A stretch of DNA of 64,000 nt. Origin: Myrica gale. Lineage: Eukaryota > Streptophyta > Magnoliopsida > Fagales > Myricaceae. Under the pieces are notes generated by a model, which was given only the letters and a program-made list of their open reading frames with translations, was not told where the DNA came from and ran no database searches. The stretch lies in the NCBI GenBank assembly GCA_963930655.1, contig OZ005604.1, positions 12,534,001 through 12,598,000 on the forward strand, read 5' to 3'. Position numbers and translations under genes: made by a program. Shown here piece by piece: positions 32,560 to 42,374 of the stretch (positions are counted from its first letter, which is position 1; each line of letters begins with the position of its first letter).

Positions 32560-33381
32560 GATGGGTACAATAAAATAGCACAAACGTATTCAAACAGAAA
32601 CTGTACAACAGCAAAATGCATTCAAAATTTCAAACAGCAATGTCAAACTAATGCATTCAAACAGCAATTGCGGAACAACTGCATAACAGCAAAATGAATT
32701 CAAAAAATTACAAAGTACAACAAAATGCATTCAAACCTACAAAAAAATGCATTCAAAACAGCAACTGCAGAACAAGTGACGGCCACAATAAAGTTTGATG
32801 GTTTGAGGGGATCTATGCTACTTTCTCTTTTTCTTTGGGTTAATTCGGTGTTAGGGAGCCCCTTTACGGGTTTCCCGGATTTTCTGAGTTTTTTAGCTTG
32901 TATGCTCTAAGTGTCAGTATAGTCTCCTGTACTGTTGCCTCTTTATTTTTATTTTCAATAAAGTTTTGTTACTTATAAAAAAAAACAAATTGTCTTTCAC
33001 CAAGTACTAGGAAATCAAGTTTACAAGCGAGGCCATGGTAGCTCTCAAATTGACTTACTTTTTCCTTTTGTGATAATTCTCAGATAAAAGACTATCCGGA
33101 AAAGAGTAAATTGTGCTTTGCTTCTTCCTGGGTATTGTATAAGACGTGATTTGGCCCTATCCTGAATGGCTAAATCAGCAACCTGTATGGAAAACTTTCA
33201 GTGATGAAATTGGTAAATGAGCGCCATGCATTGCAAACTAAATTTCCAAACCACTTGTGAGTTCAATTATTGAGCGTAATCTCTGCACAACAGCAAAATG
33301 AATTCAAAAAATTACAAAGTACAACAAAATGCATTCAAAAATTACCACAAATGCTTCAAACAACAATGATTAGAATTACCA
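32560..33381 (-). other. Inferred ISY1 5'-UTR intron, repeat-filled
   Basis: Between the ISY1 start and a CT-rich leader lies a region of short direct repeats (ATGCATTCAAACAGCAA variants at 32615-32775) plus a LINE tail. On the minus strand a donor (CGCTG|GTAATT, near 33382) and an acceptor close to 32550-32560 would make an intron of about 0.8 kb. Inferred only. Confidence 0.45.
32785..32985 (+). mobile_element. LINE 3' tail, antisense to ISY1
   Basis: Encodes the LINE end LFLWVNSVLGSPFTGFPDFL (same family as the tail at 21536-21838), then CAATAAAGTTTTGTTACTTA and a poly-A of nine. A 50-base block starting AACAGCAAAATGAATTCAAA occurs before (32687) and again after it (33290), but this is too long and too distant to be the LINE's own duplication. 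Confidence 0.8.
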
Positions 33382-33590
33382 GCGAGGTGAATAATGTAGC
33401 GGTGAGTTGAGGGAGACAACAGCTTGAGAGACTGGAGAGTGGAGAGTGACTGAGATATTTTGAGGAAGAGGGAGAGGGAGAGGGAGAGGGAGCGAGAGAG
33501 ACTGAGTGATTTCGAAAGAGATGGAACTTGAGGGAGATCTGGAGCTTCGACGAAGAGGTGGGTGGGGGGGGGGAGAGTTCGGGAAAAGAA
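33382..33590 (-). promoter_or_regulatory. Probable ISY1 leader exon and promoter edge
   Basis: On the minus strand this is a CT-rich leader (CTCCCTCTCCCTCTCCCTCT and CTCAGTC(T/A)CTC words) of the type common in plant 5' UTRs, ending at a splice donor near 33382. No clear TATA box is seen in the next 60 bases. Confidence 0.45.
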
Positions 33591-33650
33591 AACCTAAAGT
33601 CTTTTGATGATACGAAACGATGAGTTTTGACAGTTTTGAAAAGAGTTTAA

Positions 33651-34055
33651 GGGCGTGTTCGTTTGCAAAACTATTCTAAAATATAATAGGATTCAACAAA
33701 ATTTACAAAACGAACATTTGAAATCTCAAAAATTCCTACACAAACACCAATGCCTTTTACACAATCTCCAATAACTTTTCACACAAACTCCAATACCTTT
33801 TCAAAAAAATTATAACAAATATTCTCTCTCCATACTTTTTTACCTAACTCCAATATTTTTTTTATTAAACAATTACATCAAATCATCTATTTACAACTTT
33901 TTACAGACTCCAACAAAAATTAAATATATTTTAAAAAATTCACCAACTTTTACACAAAAACCTATAAAACTTCAAAAAACTTCAATCTACATAAATATTC
34001 ACAATTCTATCAAAATCCTAAAAATCTAACGATTTTTTACAAAACAAACATCCCA
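33651..34055. mobile_element. PIF-like MITE
   Basis: GGGCGTGTTCGTTTGCAAAA at the left pairs with the complement of TTTTACAAAACAAACATCCC at the right. TAA lies outside each end (33648-33650 and 34056-34058, one base offset on the right). The AT-rich interior has ACACAAA(C)TCCAATA repeats like 38060-38280. It stands just upstream of ISY1. Confidence 0.7.
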
Positions 34056-34194
34056 TAAGACTCACCGTTTTGATTATTTACTTTGTTTTATTTTGATTTT
34101 TCATGTTCTTTGATTTTACATAGTCCAATTTATTATACATAAATAGTTCTTTATTTTTTTGACATGACAATACTTATATAAATATACATATACT

Positions 34195-34478
34195 CAGTGG
34201 CGAAACCAGGAGCTGAGAGGGACTGGGTCACTGGGGGGAGTGAGGCAGTGCGCTGAGAGGGAAAGGCCGAGTGAATCGGTGGGAATCGGGAGCTAAGTAG
34301 GGGCGGGCTAGGTTGGGAGGGACGCGGGCCAAGGGGGTGGGCTGGGTTGGGCGCCAAGGGGGGTGGGCTGGACTAAAGAGGGCAAAAAACACAAAAAATT
34401 AAAAATTAAAAATTTGAGGGTAGCGCAACCAACCGGGGCGATAGCCCTATTCGTCCCCGTTTGGTTCCGCCACTCTGT
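34195..34478. mobile_element. Small inverted-repeat element carrying a GC-rich insert
   Basis: Ends CAGTGGCGAAACCAGG and complement CAGAGTGGCGGAACCAAA are inverted partners of a kind common in plant non-autonomous DNA elements. The interior (about 34211-34345) is, in complement, nearly the same as 60990-61098 (shared CGGCCTTTCCCTCTCAGCGC and CACTGCCTCACTCCCCCCAG). That is a GC-rich, leader-like sequence. No TSD could be fixed. Confidence 0.6.
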
Positions 34479-35741
34479 GATTTACTTATAACTATCCATT
34501 TATTTTAAGTATTGTTTTATTATATACTTGTTATATGTTTTTAATAATAGTGTTTAAAAATCTTAGTACATAGTATTAAATACATAACATATTACTTTAC
34601 ATTCTTTTTTATAACTAGTATAATAATAGTATTTAAAATAAGTTGGTAATAATAATATGTAGTACTTATAATTTAAAACTATAATGTCTTCTATATAGCA
34701 TAGTACTTATTGCGTAAAATAACTTAGTCCTAATAGTACTTTTTTTTTATAAGTAAGAAAATTTTATTAAGAGAAAAGAAAGGGGAAAGAGCAGTACAAA
34801 GATTGTACTGACAGAAATCAAAGCATACAAACAAAGAAACTAACAAAATCCTGAAAATCTAAAAAAGGGCCTGCTAACTTAGTCCTAATAGTACTTTATA
34901 CTTAGTATTTAAAAAAATCTTAGCTCTTGGTATTGACAATATGTTTTTTGGGTAAACGGTAAGTAATGTATTTTTATTCTATACATATATGTGCTAACCT
35001 AAATACTTTGGTTTAGCATGCTATTTGTTATATGTGTTTATCATATATGTGCTAATTAACCTAAGTACTTTATATGTACGTACCAAATATTTAATCATAG
35101 TGTCTAAGACGATATATTATACTTTATTGCATAAGCCAATCTCACAATATCTTCTTGTTAGATAATTAAATAATATAAGCTAATGAACCAAAAACCTTAT
35201 ACGTACCTAATATTATGTTCCTAAGCACATATACATGTTGCTAATTATTCAAAATATGCTCATTATAAGTATGATTATAGATGTTTTCTAAACTACATAT
35301 ATTTAGTCAATAGATATGCAATTACCATAACCATGGATTATAATTCATAATATACCATATAAAAACTTCAATTTCTATAACACTCCCTTTAATTTCAAAT
35401 TTTATTAAGTGGGTCTTTTAAAATTTTCAAATACATGACTAAAGAAAATAATATATTAAAAGGAGTATAAATAATATATAAAATTATTATTAACATAAAT
35501 AACTTAGAATTAGTATATAAAATCATTATTATCACTAACCTGTGTGATTTACTTTTAGCATTGTTTGTTCTAAAAAATGTTGCAATAGAGTTACCTGTAG
35601 CAGCGTTTTTTTAGAACAAACGCCGCTAAAACTGTAAGGTGTTTGTTGAAAATGCCGCTAAAGGCAACGCTTTTCGCAACACTACAAAAAAAAACACCGC
35701 TAAAGCTCACAATCTATAGCGGGGTTTGGTAATAAAAACGC
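34479..35741. mobile_element. CACTA remnant (same family as 1028-12484)
   Basis: The AT-rich body 34520-35570 aligns with 11500-12220, followed by subterminal motifs (GTAGCAGCGTTTTTTTAG, AACGCCGCTAAAAC, AATGCCGCTAAAGG). At about 35682 there is a CACTACAAAAAAAAACACCG start with its own motifs (CTATAGCGGGG). No transposase. A LINE scar sits at 34741-34875. Directly adjoining on the right is a copy of ELONGIN A exon 1. Confidence 0.65.
34741..34875 (-). mobile_element. Very short LINE insertion with perfect 20-bp duplication
   Basis: The sequence begins (plus strand) TTTTTTTTATAAGTAAGAAA, the complement of the LINE tail seen at 21836 and 32985. The word AACTTAGTCCTAATAGTACT is present exactly at 34721-34740 and 34876-34895. 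It is a 5'-truncated LINE of about 135 bases, probably fairly young because the duplication is perfect. Confidence 0.9.
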
Positions 35742-36064
35742 GCATCAATTGGTCTACTGTACAATGTGGTAAAATTTGATCAAGGAGATCTAGATCTGTT
35801 TCGCCAACATCCCCAAGGTACCTTAAAGTATCTATCCCCGTCTTATTACAAAGGTCAACTAATGATGGGAGCACCTTCCTGCCAGACTCTAGTCACTATA
35901 ATCTCTTTCGTAGGCATGTCTTTGATCTCTTTTCGTCCGGTATGATTTGCTTCACTAAAGCCAGTACACAAGGCAACATAATCAGCTTTCATATTTCTTA
36001 GTTGAAGTCAACACAGAATATGCAACTGAAAGTACAGTCGATTAGCGGAATTCAACAGCAAAAG
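35742..36064 (-). pseudogene. Duplicate of ELONGIN A exon 1 next to a CACTA end
   Basis: The minus strand matches about 18655-18962: 5' non-coding sequence (GAATTCCG, CGACTGTACTTTC, ATTCTGTGTTG), the start AACTAAGAAATATGAAAGCTG and the coding stretch to [13 protein letters not shown]. It holds small insertions relative to the gene (an extra ATCATA near 35945 and extra bases near 35885) that change the frame, plus substitutions. It stops where exon 1 is about to end, and has no introns or exons beyond. Upstream non-coding DNA is included, so it was copied from DNA. The left edge meets the CACTA subterminal repeat and the right edge meets a LINE fragment. Confidence 0.88.
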
Positions 36065-36770
36065 CTCAAATCAGGGATGCTCAAGCTATTGATCTTTGTT
36101 TGGAGAAGTATATGAGGTGGTTGGGGAAAAAGAAAAATCGTAGTAAGTCTTCAATTCATTTTAGCAAAAATTTTCTGGTGCTGTCATTTACCTATTTGTG
36201 ATTTGTTGAACTTACGTAAAATGCCAACAAAGGCAAAACACCTTGGTTTACCTTTGCTATACCCAAGGTCGAAGTGTGTGGCTCTAGCTGATTTGAAAGA
36301 GAGATTTTTTGCTAAGATCAACAGCTGGAAAGCAAAGTTGTTATCTCAAGCGGGAAGGGAACTTTAATTAGAAGTGTGGCGACTCCTCTTTTGGCCTATA
36401 CTATGGGTTATTTTGCACTGCCTGATGTTTGGTGCAAGGAGATTTGATAAGGGTTTGACGGATTTTTGGTGGGGATACAAAAAGAAAAAAAATTATGAAT
36501 CTTTCTCTAAAGTCTTGGAGCTCTTTTTGTACGCCTAAACATGCTGCTGGGATGGGTTTTAAGGCCTTGGCAGATCTGAATCAAGCAACGCTTTCAAAAT
36601 TGATTTGGCATTTTGCTTCTAATGTAAACTGTTTGTGGACAGAGATGTTAAGAGGAAGAATGGGTGTGATCTCAAAGTAACTCAATGCAACGAAAACTTG
36701 ATTAGTGCTGTTGAGCATTCGGACCCTTCCAATTTTTCGTGGCAGCTAACAGGAGTCTACGCACCATCAA
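36065..36770 (+). mobile_element. LINE fragments: reverse transcriptase, then endonuclease
   Basis: The plus strand encodes reverse-transcriptase pieces in broken frames (SKSSIHFSKN, KHLGLPLL, FFAKINSWKAKLLSQAG, GMGFKALADLNQA) to about 36680. A piece of LINE endonuclease follows at once (SDPSNFSWQLTGVYAPSK, 36719-36772). Endonuclease normally precedes the polymerase, so two LINE fragments are joined head to tail or rearranged. Confidence 0.75.
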
Positions 36771-37428
36771 AGGGTGGGTACCGAAACGAATGGAACCGAA
36801 ATGGGCCATTCTGGTTCCAAATCCTGTTTTGGTAGAAACTGGAACCAACATTTTCATTCCGGAACTGAAATGGAACCGAATTTCTCGAAACAAAATTCAG
36901 AAATTTTGGTTCCATTAGTTTTCTACAGCATTTTATCAAACAAACATAGTGCATCCCTTATACATTCGTTCTCTGCTTACAACTTGAACAACGAACTACC
37001 CACAAACACATCCAACTCAAAACCCATAAACCTAATCGTTCCATGAACTAACTTACCCAAACTTACATTATTGAAACCACTACAAGCTTTAATCACATGA
37101 GAAAATGTATACTTATCAGGAGAACTGGAGAAGCACCACAACCCAACATCTTAAAATAATCATACCTTGGTGAGAGATTCGGCCCCCAAAACTCCAAGTG
37201 ATGGCAGCAACCTGTGAGAGAGAGGGAGAGGGAGAGAGAGAGAGAGAGATTTCGGGAGGCAACGGTAGGGAGGGTGGGGGGCTGGGACGGCCGACAGTGG
37301 ACTAGTGGGGGGTTTCCTTCTCTGCCCGTCTAGACTCTGCCATTTGCTTCGAGCCTTCGAATTCGAATGAAGGAGTCAAATTTACACGTGACCTGGGTCT
37401 AAATGATCGAGGTCATCAATTTTTTTTA
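36771..37428. other. Unassigned insert within LINE endonuclease
   Basis: It separates two endonuclease pieces. Its start has repeated GGAACCGAAATGG-type words on both strands. Its later part (37190-37300) has GA-rich and G-rich runs. No TIR, TSD or domain could be fixed. Confidence 0.4.
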
Positions 37429-37671
37429 ATGAGAATTCTAATGACCCATGGTGGGGGGGGGGGGGGGTGTGGGGGGGATTTCAACTCTATTATCTCCTCG
37501 GAAGATAAACAAGGCGGTTGTACGTTTGCTTCTTATTCAATTGGGGACTTGCGTCTCTTTATGAATCAGTTAGGGTTTATTGACCTTGGCTCAATGGGCT
37601 TACCTTATACTTAGAGGAACTGTCGACAAGGTCAGGCTAATATTATATTGGATAGAGGCATCGCTAATGTG
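37429..37671 (+). mobile_element. LINE endonuclease fragment
   Basis: After a G-run (37450), the frame reads GGDFNSIISSEDKQGG, DLRLFMNQLGFIDLG and LPYT, then a stop and RNCRQGQANIILDRGIANV, the exonuclease/endonuclease/phosphatase-type domain of plant L1 LINEs. It breaks off at 37671 where an LTR-like start (TGTAACACTCCG) begins. Confidence 0.8.
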
Positions 37672-38806
37672 TGTAACACTCCGACTTTTTAAACTTTCTT
37701 AATTATCCTAAATTAAATAACTAAATTATAAAATAATATTAATTTATTATAAAGAAATTAATTGCTTTTATTAGTTTAAAAATGTAGAAATCCCTAAAAA
37801 TAGCTAATAAATGCCGAAAAAGCCTAGATTTTTTTTTCTTTTAAACTCTTCATCCTAGACATATTTTTTGCTCTCTTATTATTTTAAAAAATTTAAATTT
37901 AAGTAAATACTTTTTTCATTCAAAATTAGAAAATGCTATTATTTCATTCTTTTTGCTTATGTTACATTTTTAAAGCTAGGATATGGTCGTTTTCACACTT
38001 TTTTCAGGATTCTAAGTATATTCACAAAACTACCACCGAACATATTCAGAATTCAAACACAAACACCAATACATTTTACACAATCTCCAACAATTTTTTA
38101 ATTTTTTATTCAACATAAATTTTCTCTCTATACTTTTTCACATAACTCCAATAATTTTTTATTAAACAATTACATCAAATCATTTCTCTCTACACTTTAC
38201 ACAAACACCAATAAAACATTATTCAACATAAATATTCACAACTTCTCTAAAATCTTACATTTTTACTCAAAATGAACATAACCCTAATTTTCTCCAAACT
38301 TTTGGCCTATTATTATTTTATTTTCCTAAAAACTAAGCCTATAGGACACCTCCTAACCTAACCGTGCACCCTAGGATTAATTTTAGAAACTATTTTATTT
38401 TATTAACCTAAATGGGCCTAGAAATTGGATTTTATTGCATAAAGGCCTGTAATTGAAGTCTATTGGGCCTCTCCAAAGCCCAACTTTGGCCCAGCCAAAT
38501 TCCAAGACCCAGCCCACCCCATTTTGTCTCACAAAAACTAGCCAGCCCCCTTTTTTCTCTGAAACCAGCTAGCCCCTTGTTTACTACACCCATTGAAATT
38601 TTTCTAATGATTAATCATCATTATGTCTCCAAAAACCATGAAATTACATAGTCAAATCCCATTGGCTGCCGCCCATGCTCCTCAATTTCCATCCATTTCT
38701 TGTGTAGACCTCCCTACCTAGTCCTAAACACAATGATGCCAACTCTAAGTTAACCCTAGAGACCTATAATTAACCTAGTCAATTAACCTTAGTTAAGGGT
38801 AATATT
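37672..38806 (+). mobile_element. LTR-like fragment cut by the copia element
   Basis: Begins TGTAACACTCCGAC in the middle of the LINE endonuclease frame, the style of long gypsy LTRs in this window (TGTGACACCCC, TGTGAGACCCC). The AT-rich body has an embedded stretch (about 38050-38285) like the PIF MITE interior at 33720-34050, then GGGCCT-containing sequence as in the LTRs at 44030 and 50200. It ends at the copia TSD. No matching partner or end was found. Confidence 0.45.
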
Positions 38807-40052
38807 TGTTGGATTTTGTGCACAATCGAGATTTTGATGATTTCAATAAAATGGATCAAGTTTATAAAATAGACATCTTCAAAGACAAAGACGACTTGAT
38901 GAAAGAGCCAAAGACTTGAAGAAAGAAGAACAAGAAGATGCAAAGAGCATAAAGTGAAGATTCAAGACACTAGGGTATAATCCTTGTAACTCTTTGTTTT
39001 CGCTCTTGACAAGGATTTTGAATCACACTTGCATATCTTTCAAAACGTGCATAAACCATTTTAAGTTCTGTTTGAAAGATTAAAATATTTTTAAAGGTTT
39101 CAAAACACCACAAACAAACTCATAAACCTTTCATATACTTATGGGAAGTAAGCCTTTTAAAATTGAGTGTTTAAAAGTGGTCAAAAACATGGTTTTAAAT
39201 GAACCGGTCTATGAAAATGATTTGAAGCGGTCGACCGCTACATGAAGCGGATGATGGGGCGTGCAGTTAAAATTTGACAGCATTCAAATTTTATGACCGT
39301 TGGGCAACGACTATTTGAACCGGTCAACCGGTACAACTATAAAATTGTCAAATCGACCCCTAATGGCTATAAACGGCTAGTTTTCATACGTGACCTATAT
39401 ATACACATTCATTTCGTCCAAAATGAATAACCAACGACCACATATCATTTATACTACTTGAGAAATATTCTAACCTTCATATTCTATATTTCTCATATCA
39501 TTCACACAAAACACACTTTCATATCATTGTCTTTGTGTGAATAAAGAGATAGAGCCTTCCACTTTTATATCCACTCTTTGAGAGAGTTTGTTCTTCCATC
39601 TTCATATCAAAAGAGGTGTTTCCTTTAGTGAGGTTGTTCACTAAAGAAGAAGCTTTGAGAGGGTATATCTCAAGCTTGGTGAGGTTGTGACTGGTGAGCC
39701 AGAAAAACCACTTAGGTGGGTTTGAGTGTTGAGCCCGGTTGTACGGTTCTCTAGCACCCAGAAGCTAGAGTGTAAGCTATTTGTTGAAAAATAGTGGAAA
39801 AACCTCAAGGCTCGGTAAAAGAGCTTAAGGGGTGGATGTAGGCGGGTTTGTCGAACCACCTAAAAATGACGTGTTTGCTTCTCTATCCCTACTCTTTACT
39901 TTTAGCACATATTTACTCTTATTGCTTATTATATAGTTGTGTTAAAGTAATATTTATTTGCAAATACGCCTTTGAGGGTAAATAGCGAAAAATTTAGAAA
40001 ATCAATTCACTCCCTTCTTGGGTTGCCTTAATCCTGTAAACTTGGACTTAAA
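38807..40052 (+). repeat. Copia left LTR
   Basis: 1246 bases, TGTTGG..TTAAA, alignable throughout with 42375-43620. Both LTRs contain the paired GAACCGGTC(T/A)A..ATGAAGCGG(A/T) words. A probable TATA sequence (CCTATATATACAC, about 39400) precedes the transcribed part. Confidence 0.92.
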
Positions 40053-40070
40053 ATTGGTATCGGAGCTCGG
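40053..40070 (+). other. Copia primer-binding site
   Basis: ATTGGTATCGGAGCTCGG sits directly after the left LTR. TGGTATCAGAGC is the known complement of the initiator methionine tRNA 3' end, and here one base differs. Confidence 0.8.
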
Positions 40071-40107
40071 TGCTCTCTTTAGCAAGATTTAACAATCTTG
40101 AGTTATA

Positions 40108-41605
40108 ATGACAACTTCAAGCTTCAACACTCATGTTGAAGGGCTTTCCACACTTAGACCTCTATTTTTTTATAGAAGTGATTATGCATATTGGAACGCT
40201 AGGATGAAAATTTATCTTCAATCTATTGATTTTAAATTATGGATTTGTATTTTGAATGATCCTCATATGCCTACAAAAAGGATTGGAGAAGTAGAGTCTC
40301 CGAAGAATGAAAACGAATATGATGCAAATGACAAAATGAAAATCTTTCTAGATGCAAGAGTCATGAACATATTGTATTGTGCATTAGATAAATGAAAGTT
40401 TAATAGAATTGCATCTTACTCAAATGCTAGAGATATATGGCATACCTTAGAAATTACTCATGAAGGAACAAGTCAAGTCCAGGAGTCAAAAATCAACATG
40501 TTTGTTCATAACTATGAGTTATTTAAAATGACACCCGAGGAATCCATTTCTAACATGTATTCTAGATTTACCACTATTATAAATGTTTTAAATGCGCTTG
40601 GTAAATCTTATACTAACTCCGATTTGGTGAGAAAAATCCTTAGGTCACTACCAAAGTCGTGGGATGCCAAAGTGACCGCAATACAAGAAGCCAAGGACCT
40701 CACCAAGCTTCCTCTAGATGAGCTCATTGGATCCCTCATAACCTATGAGATCCAAATGCTCGAGAATGAAGATGAGAGCAAGAAAAATATGAGGATCGCT
40801 CTCAAATCCTCCATAATTAAAGATGGAGATGAAGATGAGGAAGATATAGTCTTAATTACTAGAAAGTTCAAGAACTTCCTCAAAATAAAGAAAGAGAAGA
40901 GAAGCCTCAAATACAAGAAGACATCTTGGAAGACTAATGATGAAAGCTCATCCTCCTCCGAAGAAGATGGAGAAATCGCTAACATGTGCCTCATGGCATT
41001 TTAGGATGATGATGAGATGACAGTGAGGTATATTCTTCCAATGATAAACCTCAACCTTCATATATTGAGCTTCAAAATGCATTGATGAACTTCTTTCTCA
41101 ATTTGAAAAAATAGGTTATAAATATACATCATTGAAAAAGAAACTCATTTTTATTTCAAAAGAAATTGATTTATTCAAAAATGAGAGAGATACTATAAAT
41201 CTTGAAAATGATTTGTTCCAACAAAAAGCTTTAGAATTTTAAAATGAAAAAGTTGATTTGAACAACAAAATAGTTTCTCAAAGCAAAATCATTGAGAAGT
41301 TTACTCAAGGAAGCAAATCTTTGAAAAATATGTTTAGTAGTCAAAGATGTGTCTTTGACAAAAGTGGCTTAGGCTACAAGCCTTCAATTCACAAAAAATA
41401 ATTTAAGAATTATTTTATGAAGGCTAAGTCATTTTGTGCATCCACTCAAACATGTCATTTTTACATTAAAGATGGACATCTTATTTTTGACTCTGCACTA
41501 AAGAAACTCGGGAGCAAGACTCTCAAGAAAACATAAGTTCCAAAAGGAATCAAAACTAACATTGAAGAACCTAAGAAGACTTGGGTACCAAAAATAGTTT
41601 CTTGA
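40108..41605 (+). pseudogene. Copia gag-like polyprotein (broken)
   Basis: Starts ATG at 40108. The first part (YRSDYAYWNARMKIYLQS) is of DUF4219 type and the next (ISNMYSRFTTIINVLNALGK, LRSLPKSWDAKVTAIQEAKD, LDELIGSLITYEIQM) is the UBN2 gag domain of plant copia elements. A TGA at 40393 and a TAG at 41002 interrupt one continuous frame. Beyond this, frameshifted pieces (FEKIGYKYTSLKKKL, KDGHLIFD near 41465) are the coiled-coil and a damaged zinc knuckle. Gag forms the virus-like particle of the element. This copy cannot make it whole. Confidence 0.82.
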
Positions 41606-42360
41606 TTCTCTTGTAGGATGAAGCAATATAGGGTGCTTGAATGGAACTTGCCTATCATGAAGGTTTGTGACATTTGAGGACAAATGATAAGGGGAAAACC
41701 TTTGATAAGTTCTAAATCTTTATATGTTAATGTTATAAATGCAAATGTATTAATATTTGACATATTTCTTGCATTTATCAAAATGGAATATCTCTATGAG
41801 CTAACACTTTTACAAAAATCATGAACTTTGATAAGTTTTGTGTGCTTAAACTTTCTTTGGTTGAGAATGATCTTTAAATTGTCATTGGTAGCTAAGAGGT
41901 TGGTACAAACCCACTAGGCGGGCTACTATCGTAATAGCGATGGACTATTGAGTCCCCGTTAGACATCATCTATATCATTTCAATGAAATTATCGTTTAAA
42001 ACTACAAATTGTTCTTTTGGATGAAAAATGAACTTTTGAAATTCTATCCATGCAGTCTCTTTTTGATTGACAAAAAGGAAGAATTCTTAAATGTCTACAT
42101 GTTTGTATTCCCTTTGCTTTTAGAATGAATATTTGGGGAGAAAGATGTCCTTTGTCTTTTTGATGTGACAAAGGGGGAGAAATGTGCTAATAGTTTTGAT
42201 GACTATATGTTCTCCTTTTGAATTGGATTATGTTTGAATTGTATTACTCTTTATGAATCCAAATGGCAACAACTAATGCTTTGTCTCAATTTTCTAATGT
42301 TTTTCTAATTGCAAAAGATAGGGGGAGTCATCCCAAAGCTACCAACTTATTGTCATCATC

Positions 42361-42374
42361 AAAAAGGGGGAGAT
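42361..42374 (+). other. Copia polypurine tract
   Basis: AAAAAGGGGGAGAT directly before the right LTR, the normal primer site for plus-strand DNA. Confidence 0.75.

Noticed and set aside
40053..40070. Possible tRNA-related gene
   Set aside because: The match is only the short primer-binding site next to a copia LTR. No cloverleaf sequence follows.
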